Position numbers and translations under genes: made by a program
The notes under the pieces: model-generated
Database searches by the model: none
Told to the model about the DNA's origin: nothing
Seen by the model: the letters and a program-made list of their open reading frames with translations, nothing else
Part shown: one piece after another, positions 54,126-62,991 of the stretch
Position numbering within the stretch: the first letter of the stretch is position 1
How the letters are laid out: the number at the start of each line of letters is the position of its first letter
Source: Mesobacillus jeotgali
GTDB taxonomy: Bacteria; Bacillota; Bacilli; Bacillales; Cytobacillaceae
DNA length: 64,000 bases
Reading direction: 5' to 3'
Assembly: GCF_014856545.2 (NCBI RefSeq)
Contig: NZ_CP109811.1
Span: 2,598,001 to 2,662,000 of the forward strand

Positions 54126-55691
54126 ATGGATATAGGATTCAAATTAGGAGTGAGCAAGCTGGGTGCTATTTTTTTATTAATCATTGCAGCTGTCATCATA
54201 TCACTGACAGCCAATTTAATCAGATTCCATGTAAGCGCTTTTCTGAATCAATTGATCTTCTCTGTCTCTTCATTGATCCTTATTGAGCTCTCTGTTTACC
54301 TTTATGGCAGTAATCATTTATATTGGAGTATCTTATTATTTATCATGACAGCCGGTTATTCCTTTAAATTAGTCGGTGGTATTTTAGCAGCCATTTTCAG
54401 CATGCTTCTCGTTTATTTACAAACAGAAGGAGCTGCTTTGGTTCTTCTGCCGGTATATTTGCTAATCGGTACGACCGCCGGTTATATCTCACAGTATTTA
54501 CTGAATAAGAAAAGAGATCACCATCGCTGGCTAAATATGCTTATGGAGCAATCAAAGCATTTACAAGTCTTTCGTGAAGTGAGTACAACGATGCAGCGCA
54601 CCCTGCAGCAGGATTTACTTTTAAAAGTAATCCTGACGTCTGTTACCGCCGGACACGGCCTTGGTTTTAACAGAGCGATGATTTTCCTTGCTTCCAATGA
54701 GGCCAAGTCGCTTAAAGGAATCGTGGGTGTTGGCCCTATGGATGTGAAGAAAGGCTATGAAGTTTGGGAAAAGATTTCAGAAGACAGGCTAAAACTCAGC
54801 GATTTAATTGAGCATAATTTTGACAGCAATTTTACCGATTCGGAATTGAATGCTCTTTTGCATTCTTTGGAAATCCCAATTAATGACCAAAATGTCTTCG
54901 GAATAGCGCTATCGAGCCAAAAACCAGTTATAGTAAAAAACATCCAGAAAGAGGACGCATCACAAGTTTTAATTTTTGACTTGTTTCAAACTGAAGAGTT
55001 TGCAGTGATTCCGCTGATCAACCAGGGGAAGAATATTGGCATCCTTCTTATTGATAATATTGTAAACAAAAGGCCTATTACATTGATGGATACTGAAAAT
55101 ATCCTTCCTCTTGCGAATCAGGCGGCTATTGCGCTTGATCATGCCAATCTTTATGAGCAGATCGAGGAAATGGCTTTGCGGGACGGGTTGACCGGTCTTC
55201 TTAACCAGCGGGCGTTCCAGACAATTCTTAATGAACACTTTCCATTTGAAGGAAAAGGGGTCGCTCCCCTCTCGCTAATCATATTGGATATCGACTTCTT
55301 TAAAGTCTTCAATGATAAAAACGGTCACTTGCTTGGAAATGAAGTTTTGATGAAGCTGGCGAGGGTGATTGTAGATTCTTTAAGACCAGGTGATTTTTCC
55401 TTCCGTTTTGGCGGAGAGGAATTTGTTGTCCTTCTATCTGGAACCAATTTGATACAAGCTGAAATAATTGCTGAAACAATTCGCATTAATGTTGAAAAGA
55501 CAACCTTTCCTGGGGAAAAAACTCAGCCCAATGGCACTTTAACTGTGAGTGTTGGAACAGCTTGTACAGACCATCCTGACATTAAAAGTAAAAATGAGTT
55601 AATTGAAGCAGCAGATCAGGCCCTTTATAAAGCCAAAAATGCAGGCAAAAATACAGTAGTTTCTTTTAAGGAGTTCGTGAGCATTGAATGA
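54126..55691 (+). CDS. Membrane-anchored GAF-GGDEF diguanylate cyclase
   Basis: About 521 residues from the ATG at 54126; no convincing ribosome site exists for this or for a TTG at 54108, so the start is uncertain. Five membrane helices (about 1-140) are followed by a GAF domain (about 165-340) and a C-terminal GGDEF domain with active-site motif RFGGEEF. The inhibitory site RxxD is intact (RPGD), so the enzyme should be product-inhibited, unlike the PAS-GGDEF protein elsewhere in the window. It makes cyclic di-GMP. Overlaps the next gene by 8 bp. Confidence 0.88.
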   Translation: MDIGFKLGVSKLGAIFLLIIAAVIISLTANLIRFHVSAFLNQLIFSVSSLILIELSVYLYGSNHLYWSILLFIMTAGYSFKLVGGILAAIFSMLLVYLQTEGAALVLLPVYLLIGTTAGYISQYLLNKKRDHHRWLNMLMEQSKHLQVFREVSTTMQRTLQQDLLLKVILTSVTAGHGLGFNRAMIFLASNEAKSLKGIVGVGPMDVKKGYEVWEKISEDRLKLSDLIEHNFDSNFTDSELNALLHSLEIPINDQNVFGIALSSQKPVIVKNIQKEDASQVLIFDLFQTEEFAVIPLINQGKNIGILLIDNIVNKRPITLMDTENILPLANQAAIALDHANLYEQIEEMALRDGLTGLLNQRAFQTILNEHFPFEGKGVAPLSLIILDIDFFKVFNDKNGHLLGNEVLMKLARVIVDSLRPGDFSFRFGGEEFVVLLSGTNLIQAEIIAETIRINVEKTTFPGEKTQPNGTLTVSVGTACTDHPDIKSKNELIEAADQALYKAKNAGKNTVVSFKEFVSIE

Positions 55692-56172
55692 ACTGGCATT
55701 GATTTTGGCATCCTTATTCTTTTTCTTGGTTTCCGCTTTGACTAGCAGGCCATTGTACAATCTATCGCAGAAGTATTATTCCAAACGGGTAACCGCGCAT
55801 TATGGATTCAAGGTTTCAGACCTGCATTATTCCTATGATCAGATGATTTACTTTATTTCACTGCCCACTACATTGCCTTATATCAAGGGTGCGCAGAAAG
55901 AAGATTTAGTTATTGAACAAGATTATTCATCATATTTTTTTCCTCTTTTAAAAGGAATCAAAATCTCATTAAAGCAACATGGAACGAAGTTGTACATTGC
56001 CTATTTGCCAATTGGCAACTTTCGTTTGCCACATCTTGATAAACTGCAGCAGGAAGGCACCATTGATGAACAAATATATTTAAGGATCAGCACCAGTAAG
56101 CTGCTCCATCATGACACTTTGCAGGAAGTGCGCGAAGAAGTCTACAAGCAGCTTCAGGTTGGCCGCTACTAG
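55684..56172 (+). CDS. Hypothetical protein translationally coupled to the cyclase
   Basis: 162 residues with an N-terminal membrane helix (ELALILASLFFFLVSAL). The rest is a soluble domain rich in aromatic and basic residues (LSQKYYSKRVTAHYGFK). TTG start inside the end of the cyclase gene, with AAGGAG upstream, so the two form an operon. Family not recognised; it could be a partner or effector of the cyclase. Confidence 0.72.
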   Translation: MNELALILASLFFFLVSALTSRPLYNLSQKYYSKRVTAHYGFKVSDLHYSYDQMIYFISLPTTLPYIKGAQKEDLVIEQDYSSYFFPLLKGIKISLKQHGTKLYIAYLPIGNFRLPHLDKLQQEGTIDEQIYLRISTSKLLHHDTLQEVREEVYKQLQVGRY

Positions 56173-56239
56173 AATTCAAAGAGCCAGCATTTTGTATGAA
56201 CTCCAAAGGTTAAAAACTAACTATTTGGGGTCCTGTACA

Positions 56240-57124
56240 TTATATGCCGGCTCTTTTGATTTCCTCGATAGTTGCTTTCTCATTTTCCTTTGGAACATCA
56301 TTATATATCCACCTCTTTAATAGAACAGCCCAAAAAATCATTGAAAAATGGATTGCATTATTGATAACAAAATGGCGGAAATTTTGTTTCGCGATCCCTG
56401 TTTTCAAAACCAGCATATCCATAATCTGTGTAAAGCCAAAAGATCTGAATATTCCTTTCCAGCCGCTGTTATCCTTAATGATCAAGGTTGTTGCCGCAGA
56501 TAGAATAAATGAATAGATTGGTGCTATTTTAAAATGTTCTTCCCAGCTATGCCATTTCTCCAGACCAAATCTGAATTTCCTGAATATCGACAAAGAATAC
56601 ATTAGGTTCAGCCCATTGACCAGCACGCCAAGGAATAGCGAGCTGAAATGGAAAATAGGCGTCCCAAACCTAAGCTGTTGATACCAAAAGTCATTGATGT
56701 AAAAGAAAATCGGAATAAGGGTCACTGTATATCTCGTCTTCCACCAATTATTTTTATGGATCCCCATAAACAAGAAAAGCTTTTCGACCAGTCCGAAAAA
56801 CATAGCGAATAAGAGTTTGCCCTTCCATCCAACTTTAAAAGTTGTAAGGAAAATGGCGGTAAAGGGAACAAATACAGCCTGGGACATAATCGCACCAAAA
56901 AAATTATCCAAATCCCTATTCTTAAACAACTTCGGCTTGTAACGATAAGCTTTAAAATGACTTAAAATAAAGTATTCAAAAATAAAACAAAGACCCATAC
57001 CGGATAAAAGAGTAATGAACAGCAGCTTACGGTCTTTCCTCTTATAAAAAGTATAAATCAATAAAGAAGAGTGGATGAAAAGGAGAACGAAAAACGGCAA
57101 ATAATGTTTTTTGTTCCTGTTCAT
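56240..57124 (-). CDS. Polytopic membrane protein of unknown function
   Basis: 294 residues, about eight hydrophobic segments, strongly basic and aromatic cytoplasmic loops (YKRKDRK, KAYRYKPKLFKNRDLDNF, HKNNWWKTRYT). Similar proteins occur in Bacillaceae as uncharacterised membrane proteins; I cannot assign a function. Start ATG 57124 with AAGGTGG. Alone, convergent with the preceding hypothetical gene. Confidence 0.75.
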   Translation of the reverse strand: MNRNKKHYLPFFVLLFIHSSLLIYTFYKRKDRKLLFITLLSGMGLCFIFEYFILSHFKAYRYKPKLFKNRDLDNFFGAIMSQAVFVPFTAIFLTTFKVGWKGKLLFAMFFGLVEKLFLFMGIHKNNWWKTRYTVTLIPIFFYINDFWYQQLRFGTPIFHFSSLFLGVLVNGLNLMYSLSIFRKFRFGLEKWHSWEEHFKIAPIYSFILSAATTLIIKDNSGWKGIFRSFGFTQIMDMLVLKTGIAKQNFRHFVINNAIHFSMIFWAVLLKRWIYNDVPKENEKATIEEIKRAGI

Positions 57125-57206
57125 ATAGAATCTTCCACCTTCCGTAATTGAATATCTCTTTTAAGGTTGACTGATTCGGAATGTATTATGCAAATAAATG
57201 TAGTGA

Positions 57207-57233
57207 TAAAAAGCCCAGTCACTTGACTGGGCT
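57207..57233 (-). terminator. Rho-independent terminator of the HTH/F1-beta gene
   Basis: Minus-strand AGCCCAGTCA-AG-TGACTGGGCT followed by TTTTTA, 7 bp after the stop. Confidence 0.9.
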
Positions 57234-57239
57234 GACATG

Positions 57240-58285
57240 TCACTTTAGGTTTCCAATAAAATTGAGTGTATCTGCATTTGCTATACTCGAAGGATTATCA
57301 AGTATTCTTTTAACGTCATTCAAGGTATCCTGGAGCTTCACAACCTCTCCCTTTTTGCCAGTAAAAGCTTCGGCTACAAAGAAAGGCTGAGTAAGATAGG
57401 CTTCCAATTTCTCCCCCTGCTGATATATTTGCGACTCTGAGGCTGGCAGGCGTCCAATACCATGAACATTGACAATCGAACGCAATTCTCTATACCTTCG
57501 TAAAAGTTTTTGAGCTCTTTGTTGAATGCTGTGATGTACAGGATCTAAATAGGACCCTTCTAAGATGGAGGAAGTTGAGTAGATTGGGTTGACAGCAGGG
57601 TATTTATGGCGGGCTGCAAGATCCGCATCAAATTGCCACAAAGTATCAAGTGGTCCGTACGGAAGGTCTTCATCGACAGCCTCACCTTTAAGTCTATCAG
57701 GAAAGTTGTCACGCTGCTGACTCCTTTGTCATCAAAGATTTCCTGCAAAGTGAACATTTCGCCTGATATGACATAAGATCTGTCGACTGTAATTGAGTAA
57801 TCTTTTTCTATACCTTCTCTAAGCATGATCCTATATGTCTCTTCTATATTGTTTGTAACATGATCAACGTCTTCAAGAACATCATCAAGTTCCGGATGAT
57901 TCCCTGCTGGTTTAATGAGAATCGTCACATAGCCTTCTCTTTTCAATCGATATAACATCTCAGCCAGTACAACTAATTGCCCCATACCCGGCCTGGCAAC
58001 TAGCCCAACAGTTCCCCCTTTTGAAATTGGAGCAAATAGATCCAAAGTTTTTATCCCTGTTTCAATCATTTCCACACTCTCCCCTCTTAAAATCAGTTCA
58101 TCCAAACTACAGCCAGCAAGTTCTGCAAGAGCTACTATAGTCCGTACCTCAGCCCTCCCGACCGGTATTTTACCGGTAGATAAATTCGAAACGGTTGCTG
58201 GCCTAAGGCCAACTGTCTTAGCTGCTGACGTCAAATTTGGCACCTTTTTTCTAAGTAACGCTACGTTTAGTCTTATATTTTCCAT
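57240..58285 (-). pseudogene. XRE-type HTH fused to a degenerate F1-ATPase beta-like domain, one-base frameshift
   Basis: Two overlapping frames join into one protein of 348 residues if one base is added near 57723-57724 (AAAGGAGTCAGC, probably AAAGGG). Residues 1-65 are an HTH (LTSAAKTVGLRPATVSNLSTGKI). From 72 on the chain follows the F1 beta subunit: MIETGIKTLDLFAPISKGG, a P-loop relic ARPGMGQL, KYPAVNPIYSTSSILEG, QRAQKLLRRYRELRSIV and QPFFVAEAFTGKKGE. Walker A GKT is replaced by GQL and the catalytic GERTREG loop by AGNHPEL, so ATP hydrolysis is not expected. Start ATG with AAGGAGG. Probably a regulator that uses a dead ATPase fold as sensor; as read, it is broken. Confidence 0.88.
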
Positions 58286-58298
58286 TTATTCCACCTCC

Positions 58299-58358
58299 TT
58301 ACTTTAAATAGTAATTTATTTTACTTTAAAAAGCAATATGAATTACTTTTAAAAGTAA
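58299..58358. promoter_or_regulatory. Three palindromic sites at exact 22-bp spacing (operator candidate)
   Basis: TTACTTTAAATAGTAA at 58299, TTACTTTAAAAAGCAA at 58321 and TTACTTTTAAAAGTAA at 58343. The last is perfectly symmetric and extends to 20 bp. They lie directly upstream of the HTH/F1-beta start (58285), on the side shared with pduL. The spacing is about two helical turns, so bound dimers would sit on one face. Confidence 0.75.
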
Positions 58359-58560
58359 TTTATATTTCTGTTAAATGAGTGTTTATTGTTTAACGCAGGG
58401 TAAACTATTTAAATCAAATGCTGTTTACGCATGTTTGTTGCTTTTCGAAAAATACAGTTATCCGCATTCTTGGAGCTGTCAAACCCTTTTTGATGATATG
58501 ATGTGCAACAATGTTTACGAAAAATGACAAAAACAAACAAAAGTTTAAAGGAGAGATTCT

Positions 58561-59124
58561 ATGATTCCAATTGGTGTATCAAATCGGCATATTCATTTGA
58601 AAAGAGAGGATTTAGATCAGCTTTTTGGTGAGGGATATCAGCTTACAACAGCTAAAGAGCTTTCACAGCCGGGTGAATTTGCAGCCAATGAAACAGTCAA
58701 AGTCCTTGGTCCGAAAGGACAGTTTCCAGAGGTCAGGATACTTGGTCCACTAAGAAAGTTTACCCAACTTGAAATTTCCAGGACTGATTCCTATTCGCTT
58801 GGTGTAAAAGCACCATTAAGGGCTTCAGGGAATATCGAAGGAACTCCGGGAATAAAACTTGTCGGGCCAAAAGGAGAACTGGAAATACAGGAAGGCGTCA
58901 TTATTGCGGAACGGCATATACATATGACAACTGGAGACGCTGCCAAGTTTAATGTGAAAGATGGAGAGTATGTAAGTGTTAAATGTAACGGAGAAAGAAG
59001 TTTAACCTTCAATCAAGTTCTCATAAGGGTAAAAGATTCCTACGCTCTCGATATGCACATTGATACAGATGAAGCGAATGCAGCAGGTTTGCGAACGGGA
59101 GACCATGTTGAAATAGTTAAATAA
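58561..59124 (+). CDS. pduL: PduL-type phosphate acyltransferase
   Basis: 187 residues, normal for PduL. It exchanges CoA and phosphate on acyl groups (acetyl or propanoyl). Two metal-binding clusters are visible, SNRHIHL (7-13) and AERHIHMT (about 120), each with the paired histidines of the two beta-barrel halves. There is no N-terminal encapsulation helix and no microcompartment gene nearby, so this is a cytosolic, stand-alone enzyme, perhaps for acetyl-phosphate metabolism. Start with AAAGGAG. Divergent from the HTH/F1-beta gene. Confidence 0.92.
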   Translation: MIPIGVSNRHIHLKREDLDQLFGEGYQLTTAKELSQPGEFAANETVKVLGPKGQFPEVRILGPLRKFTQLEISRTDSYSLGVKAPLRASGNIEGTPGIKLVGPKGELEIQEGVIIAERHIHMTTGDAAKFNVKDGEYVSVKCNGERSLTFNQVLIRVKDSYALDMHIDTDEANAAGLRTGDHVEIVK

Positions 59125-59266
59125 TCGGGGCCCGCAACCCTGCTAAGTATGTCCGCATTTCGTCATGGAGGACCTGTTTTTCTCTCTCCCATCCATTTCT
59201 ATCCGCCATTATCTTGAGGATAGATAGATTATAGAGTATTTAGATTTAAGCCTCTCCGCCCTGAAA

Positions 59267-59291
59267 GTTTGCTTTGATCAGTTCAGGGTAT
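59267..59291 (+). promoter_or_regulatory. SigB-type promoter of csbD-like gene
   Basis: GTTTGC, 13-nt spacer, GGGTAT: close to the SigB consensus GTTTAA-N12-14-GGGTAT, 34 bp upstream of the CsbD start. CsbD-like genes are known SigB stress genes. Confidence 0.8.
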
Positions 59292-59325
59292 AAAAGAATA
59301 TACTCAAATAAAGGAGGCCATAATC

Positions 59326-59520
59326 ATGAATGACAAACAAACAAAAGGCGCATTTGACCAGGTTAAAGGTGAAGCTAAAAAGCAATTCGGAAAGCTTACC
59401 GACAATGAATCGATGGAAGCAGAAGGCCGCCTTGATAAAGGAAAAGGAAAACTAAAAGAAACAGCTGGAGATATGAAAGAAGATGTTTCCCGCGCTTTTA
59501 ACGACTCGTCAAGAGATTAA
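59326..59520 (+). CDS. CsbD family stress protein
   Basis: 64-residue hydrophilic, Lys/Glu-rich protein beginning MNDKQTKGAFDQVKGEAKKQ, the CsbD family pattern with a repeated GKLKETAGD-like unit. Function unknown; induced by general stress in B. subtilis. Preceded by a SigB-type promoter and an AAAGGAGG site, followed by its own terminator. Confidence 0.93.
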   Translation: MNDKQTKGAFDQVKGEAKKQFGKLTDNESMEAEGRLDKGKGKLKETAGDMKEDVSRAFNDSSRD

Positions 59521-59532
59521 TAACACCGTATA

Positions 59533-59565
59533 AAAAAGCCTTTGCTATCCAGCAAAGGCTTTTTG
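59533..59565. terminator. Terminator between csbD-like gene and pssA
   Basis: AAGCCTTTGC-TATCCA-GCAAAGGCTT, A-rich before and T-rich after, thus usable in both directions. Confidence 0.92.
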
Positions 59566-59569
59566 TATG

Positions 59570-60265
59570 CTAATCAATATTATTTTTATTTTTCCCCTTC
59601 ACGAAACGATAGGCCAAATACGCAACATATAATGGTGTTGCAATATAGATTAAGTAAGGGAATTGGCTGTAGGTCCCTTTCCAGATAACGAACAGCAAAG
59701 AACCAAGGAAAATTGTCACGATTGTTCCATATTTCGGGAGCGGTACTTCTTTAAAGCTTGGAATTCTTATTCTGCTCACCATCAGGAAGCTCAATGCCGT
59801 AAAGACGACAGTAGTGACGATATTGGGGATCAAGTCTCCAAATAAAGTAAGGATCGCCATGATTCCGCCCGCAGCAGTTATAGGAACACCAATAAAGTAA
59901 TTAAGCGATGATTTATCGGTACTGATATTGAACCTCGCCAGGCGATAAGCACCGAATAAAGGGAAAAGCCCTGCTACCAATAAGCCCCACAGTCCAAATT
60001 GATAGAAGTATGTATAGTAAACCAGAAACGACGGTGCTACCCCGAATGTAACTATATCCGCAAGTGAGTCTAATTCTTTGCCGAGCTGGCTGTCCGCTTT
60101 AAGCATCCTCGCCAGTCTTCCGTCCATGCTGTCAAGCATCATTCCGATCAAAATTAAAATGGCTGCATTATTAAATTGGCCATTTGCCGCAAATCCGATT
60201 GATAGAAAACCACAATACAGATTCCCAAGTGTGAACATATTGGGGATCATTTTTGTAAACCGCAT
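59570..60265 (-). CDS. pssA: CDP-diacylglycerol--serine O-phosphatidyltransferase
   Basis: 231 residues, seven or eight membrane helices. The CDP-alcohol phosphotransferase signature DG-x2-AR-x8-G-x3-D-x3-D is present as DGRLARMLKADSQLGKELDSLAD. It makes phosphatidylserine, the precursor of phosphatidylethanolamine. A psd decarboxylase gene is not adjacent. Longer at the C-terminus than B. subtilis PssA. Confidence 0.92.
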   Translation of the reverse strand: MRFTKMIPNMFTLGNLYCGFLSIGFAANGQFNNAAILILIGMMLDSMDGRLARMLKADSQLGKELDSLADIVTFGVAPSFLVYYTYFYQFGLWGLLVAGLFPLFGAYRLARFNISTDKSSLNYFIGVPITAAGGIMAILTLFGDLIPNIVTTVVFTALSFLMVSRIRIPSFKEVPLPKYGTIVTIFLGSLLFVIWKGTYSQFPYLIYIATPLYVAYLAYRFVKGKNKNNID

Positions 60266-60523
60266 CAGTTGTCATCACTCTCCGAACCTTTTTCATATTT
60301 TGCTTATGCCTATTTTTACCCCAGCCACCTAATAATCATGTTTATTTTATTAGAGAATCGCCGAAAATATAGTTTAACTATATCATTTTTTCTCCTTCTG
60401 GATAGAGGTTAGCAAGAAAAATCCTCTCCAAGAATCGAATATCATACCGCTTTGGAATAAATATGTCAAAAAGGCTATTAAAATGATTCATCAAATTGTA
60501 TACTAATTTGGGGCTGGTGAATT

Positions 60524-60994
60524 ATGATCAATACAAACTTGCGCAGATTTAAATTCCTTCTTATAAAATTATTCAGAATCAAAGAGAACGCACATAATGT
60601 GTCTTTGGGGTTTACCCTGGGATTTTTAATCCACTTTATCCCATCATTCGGAATGGGCCCTATTCTCTCGACCGTTGGTGCCAAACTCTTTAAAGGAAAT
60701 CCGGTAGCTGGTTTCATTAGCGGTGTCGCACTCATCTGGCTTTTCCCATTTTTATTTTATTTGAATGTCCTTGTTGGTGAGACCCTGTTTCCTTATGGGA
60801 TCTTCCCCTCAGCCGCGGGTATGCCTACTCATGGTTTAGATGCCGGAATCCATTTAGGGGCCGTCTTTTTCATTGGCATGATCATAAATATCATTCTTTT
60901 CGGGATGTTCGTTTACTATATCATTTATACAATCATGAGAAAATATCGTTCAAACTTCCTTGCTTTAGTTAAGAAGTGGGAAATAAAAAAATAA
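60524..60994 (+). CDS. DUF2062 domain membrane protein
   Basis: 156 residues, three membrane helices. Contains the DUF2062 pattern SLGFTLGFLIHFIPSFGMGPILSTVGAKLFKGNPVAG. Family function is unknown. ATG 60524 with GGGG; a hairpin follows. Confidence 0.82.
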   Translation: MINTNLRRFKFLLIKLFRIKENAHNVSLGFTLGFLIHFIPSFGMGPILSTVGAKLFKGNPVAGFISGVALIWLFPFLFYLNVLVGETLFPYGIFPSAAGMPTHGLDAGIHLGAVFFIGMIINIILFGMFVYYIIYTIMRKYRSNFLALVKKWEIKK

Positions 60995-61029
60995 GGAATG
61001 GTAGTACATTGTTTTTGTTCCATTCCTTA
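60992..61029 (+). terminator. Hairpin after the DUF2062 gene (weak terminator)
   Basis: TAAGGAATGG pairs with CCATTCCTTA across a 17-nt loop; no T-run follows. Confidence 0.5.
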
Positions 61030-61081
61030 AGTAGACTTCGATGAGTTCAATCAATTGATCGTCGGGGAAATAGAACTAATT

Positions 61082-61109
61082 AAAAAGGCTGCAATTTGCA
61101 GCCTTTTTT
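61082..61109 (-). terminator. Rho-independent terminator of the glucosidase gene
   Basis: AAAAAGGCTGCAA and TTGCAGCCTTTTTT form a tight stem; the minus-strand T-run follows. Confidence 0.9.
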
Positions 61110-61115
61110 CATTGT

Positions 61116-62797
61116 TTAATCCTCGATCAGATATACGATTGCTTCATAGGGCCTCAATGATACATCAGAACCGTACGCTTCGCCTGCGTCGTAATTTGAA
61201 ATCAAGATTTCATTTTTCTTTCCTTGCAGCTCAACAGGAACTGCAAAGCCTTGCTCCTTATCAGTGAAATTCAATAGAACAAGTAATTTTTGAAACTCGA
61301 GCGTTCTTGTATAAACATAAATACTCTCATCCTCAGGAACCAGGATGTCGTATCTGCCATGGACAATTATCGGATGCTCTTTCCTTAGCTGGATCAGCTG
61401 CCGGTAGTAGTGATAGATGGAATTTTCATCATTAACTGCCTGCCTGGCATTGATCTCGGTATAGTTTGGATTAACCTGTATCCATGGGGTGCCTGCAGTA
61501 AATCCTCCATGCTCGCTATTATCCCACTGGAAAGGAGTACGTGCATTGTCTCTTCCTTTTACATAGATCGACTCCATTACTTTCGCTGGATCTTCCCCAT
61601 TTTGGTTTACTTTTTCATTATACATATTAAGTGTTTCTATATCTTTATAATCATCGATAGAATCAAAACGGACGTTGGTCATCCCGATTTCTTCGCCCTG
61701 ATAAATGTATGGAGTTCCTTTTAGCATATGGAGGAATGTAGCCAGCATCTTAGCCGATTCAATTCTGTATTGCTGGTCATTACCGAACCTCGAAACCATT
61801 CGCGGCTGGTCATGATTGTTCAGGTAAAGACTGTTCCAACCGATTTCCTCGAGACCTGTTTGCCATTTTGTAAAGTTATTCTTCAGGTCAGTAAGCTTAA
61901 GCGGCTTAAGGTCCCATTTCCCCCCAGGGCCAGAATCCAGGTCCACGTGCTCGAACTGGAATACCATATTCACTTCATTTCTGGATTCATCTGTGTAAAG
62001 CTTGGCTTGCTCAACATTGACACCAGGCATTTCACCAACAGTCATCACATTATAATCAGCAAGAGCTTCTCCGTGCATTTCCTGAAGGTAGTCATGTATT
62101 TTCGGTCCGTTCATAAAGTGTCTGCTTCCAGACACATATTTCTTCCCATGAGGATTTGGCGCATCAGGAAGGCCATCTACTTTAGAGATGAAATTGATGA
62201 CATCCATCCTGAATCCATCAATCCCTTTGTCCAGCCAGAATTTCATCATATCATATACTTCCTGGCGAAGTTTTGGGTTTTCCCAGTTCAAATCAGGCTG
62301 CTTTTTACTAAAGATATGCAAGTAATACTCATCAGTATTTTCATCGTACTGCCATGCTGAACCGCTGAAGGTGGATTGCCAGTTATTCGGTTCCTTGCCA
62401 TCTTTACCAGGTCTCCAAATATAATAATCCCGATAAGGGTTATCTTTCGATTTTCTCGATTCCACAAACCATTGATGTTCATCAGAGCTATGGTTAACGA
62501 CCAGGTCCATGATCAGCTTCATTCCTCTGTCATGCATCTCTTTTAATAAAAGTTCCCAGTCTGCCATCGTTCCGAAGTCATCCATGATTTCCCGATAATC
62601 ACTGATATCATATCCATTATCATCATTGGGAGACTTGTATACTGGAGAAAGCCAGATCACATCTACTCCCAGGTCTTTTAAATAGTTAAGTTTTGAAATA
62701 ATCCCAGGGATATCTCCAATACCATCACCATTGGAATCCATGAAGCTTCGAGGGTATATTTGATAAATGACTGATTCCTTCCACCAATGCTTTTCAT
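61116..62797 (-). pseudogene. malL: Oligo-1,6-glucosidase (GH13), frameshift just after the start codon
   Basis: The glycosidase frame is open from 61116 up to a stop at about 62820 but has no usable start before the internal ATG at 62741. The in-frame residues upstream of that ATG (HEKHWWKESVIYQIYPRSF) are the true N-terminus of GH13 glucosidases. A well-placed ATG with GGAG lies at 62797 one base out of frame: ATGAAAAGC would become ATGAAAAAGC (MKKHWWKES) if one A were added. The rest is intact: nucleophile Asp in GFRMDVINF, acid Glu in TVGEMPG and NNHDQPR. It hydrolyses alpha-1,6 (and 1,4) glucosidic bonds of short oligosaccharides. Located after a LacI regulator. Confidence 0.85.
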
Positions 62798-62976
62798 GAA
62801 AATCACTCCATATTAGTTTCTATTATATAGGCTCTTATCGTAAACTTAGCTGCTATGACGATAATGATTTATTCCCCTATTCTTGACACACTTCATTAGA
62901 GTCTCAATGAGAACTAGAAGTATGGAGAAGATAGGATGAGTTTCAAAAGCAACAATTAATGCAGAGTACTAGCTTG

Positions 62977-62988
62977 GTAAACGTTTAC
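62977..62988. promoter_or_regulatory. LacI/CcpA-type operator between regulator and glucosidase
   Basis: Perfect palindrome GTAAACGTTTAC, the typical LacI-family or cre-like core with central CG. It sits just after the LacI-type stop codon and about 180 bp upstream of the glucosidase start. A TATAAT at about 62815-62820 (minus strand) could be the glucosidase -10 box, without a good -35. Confidence 0.65.
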
Positions 62989-62991
62989 GTA

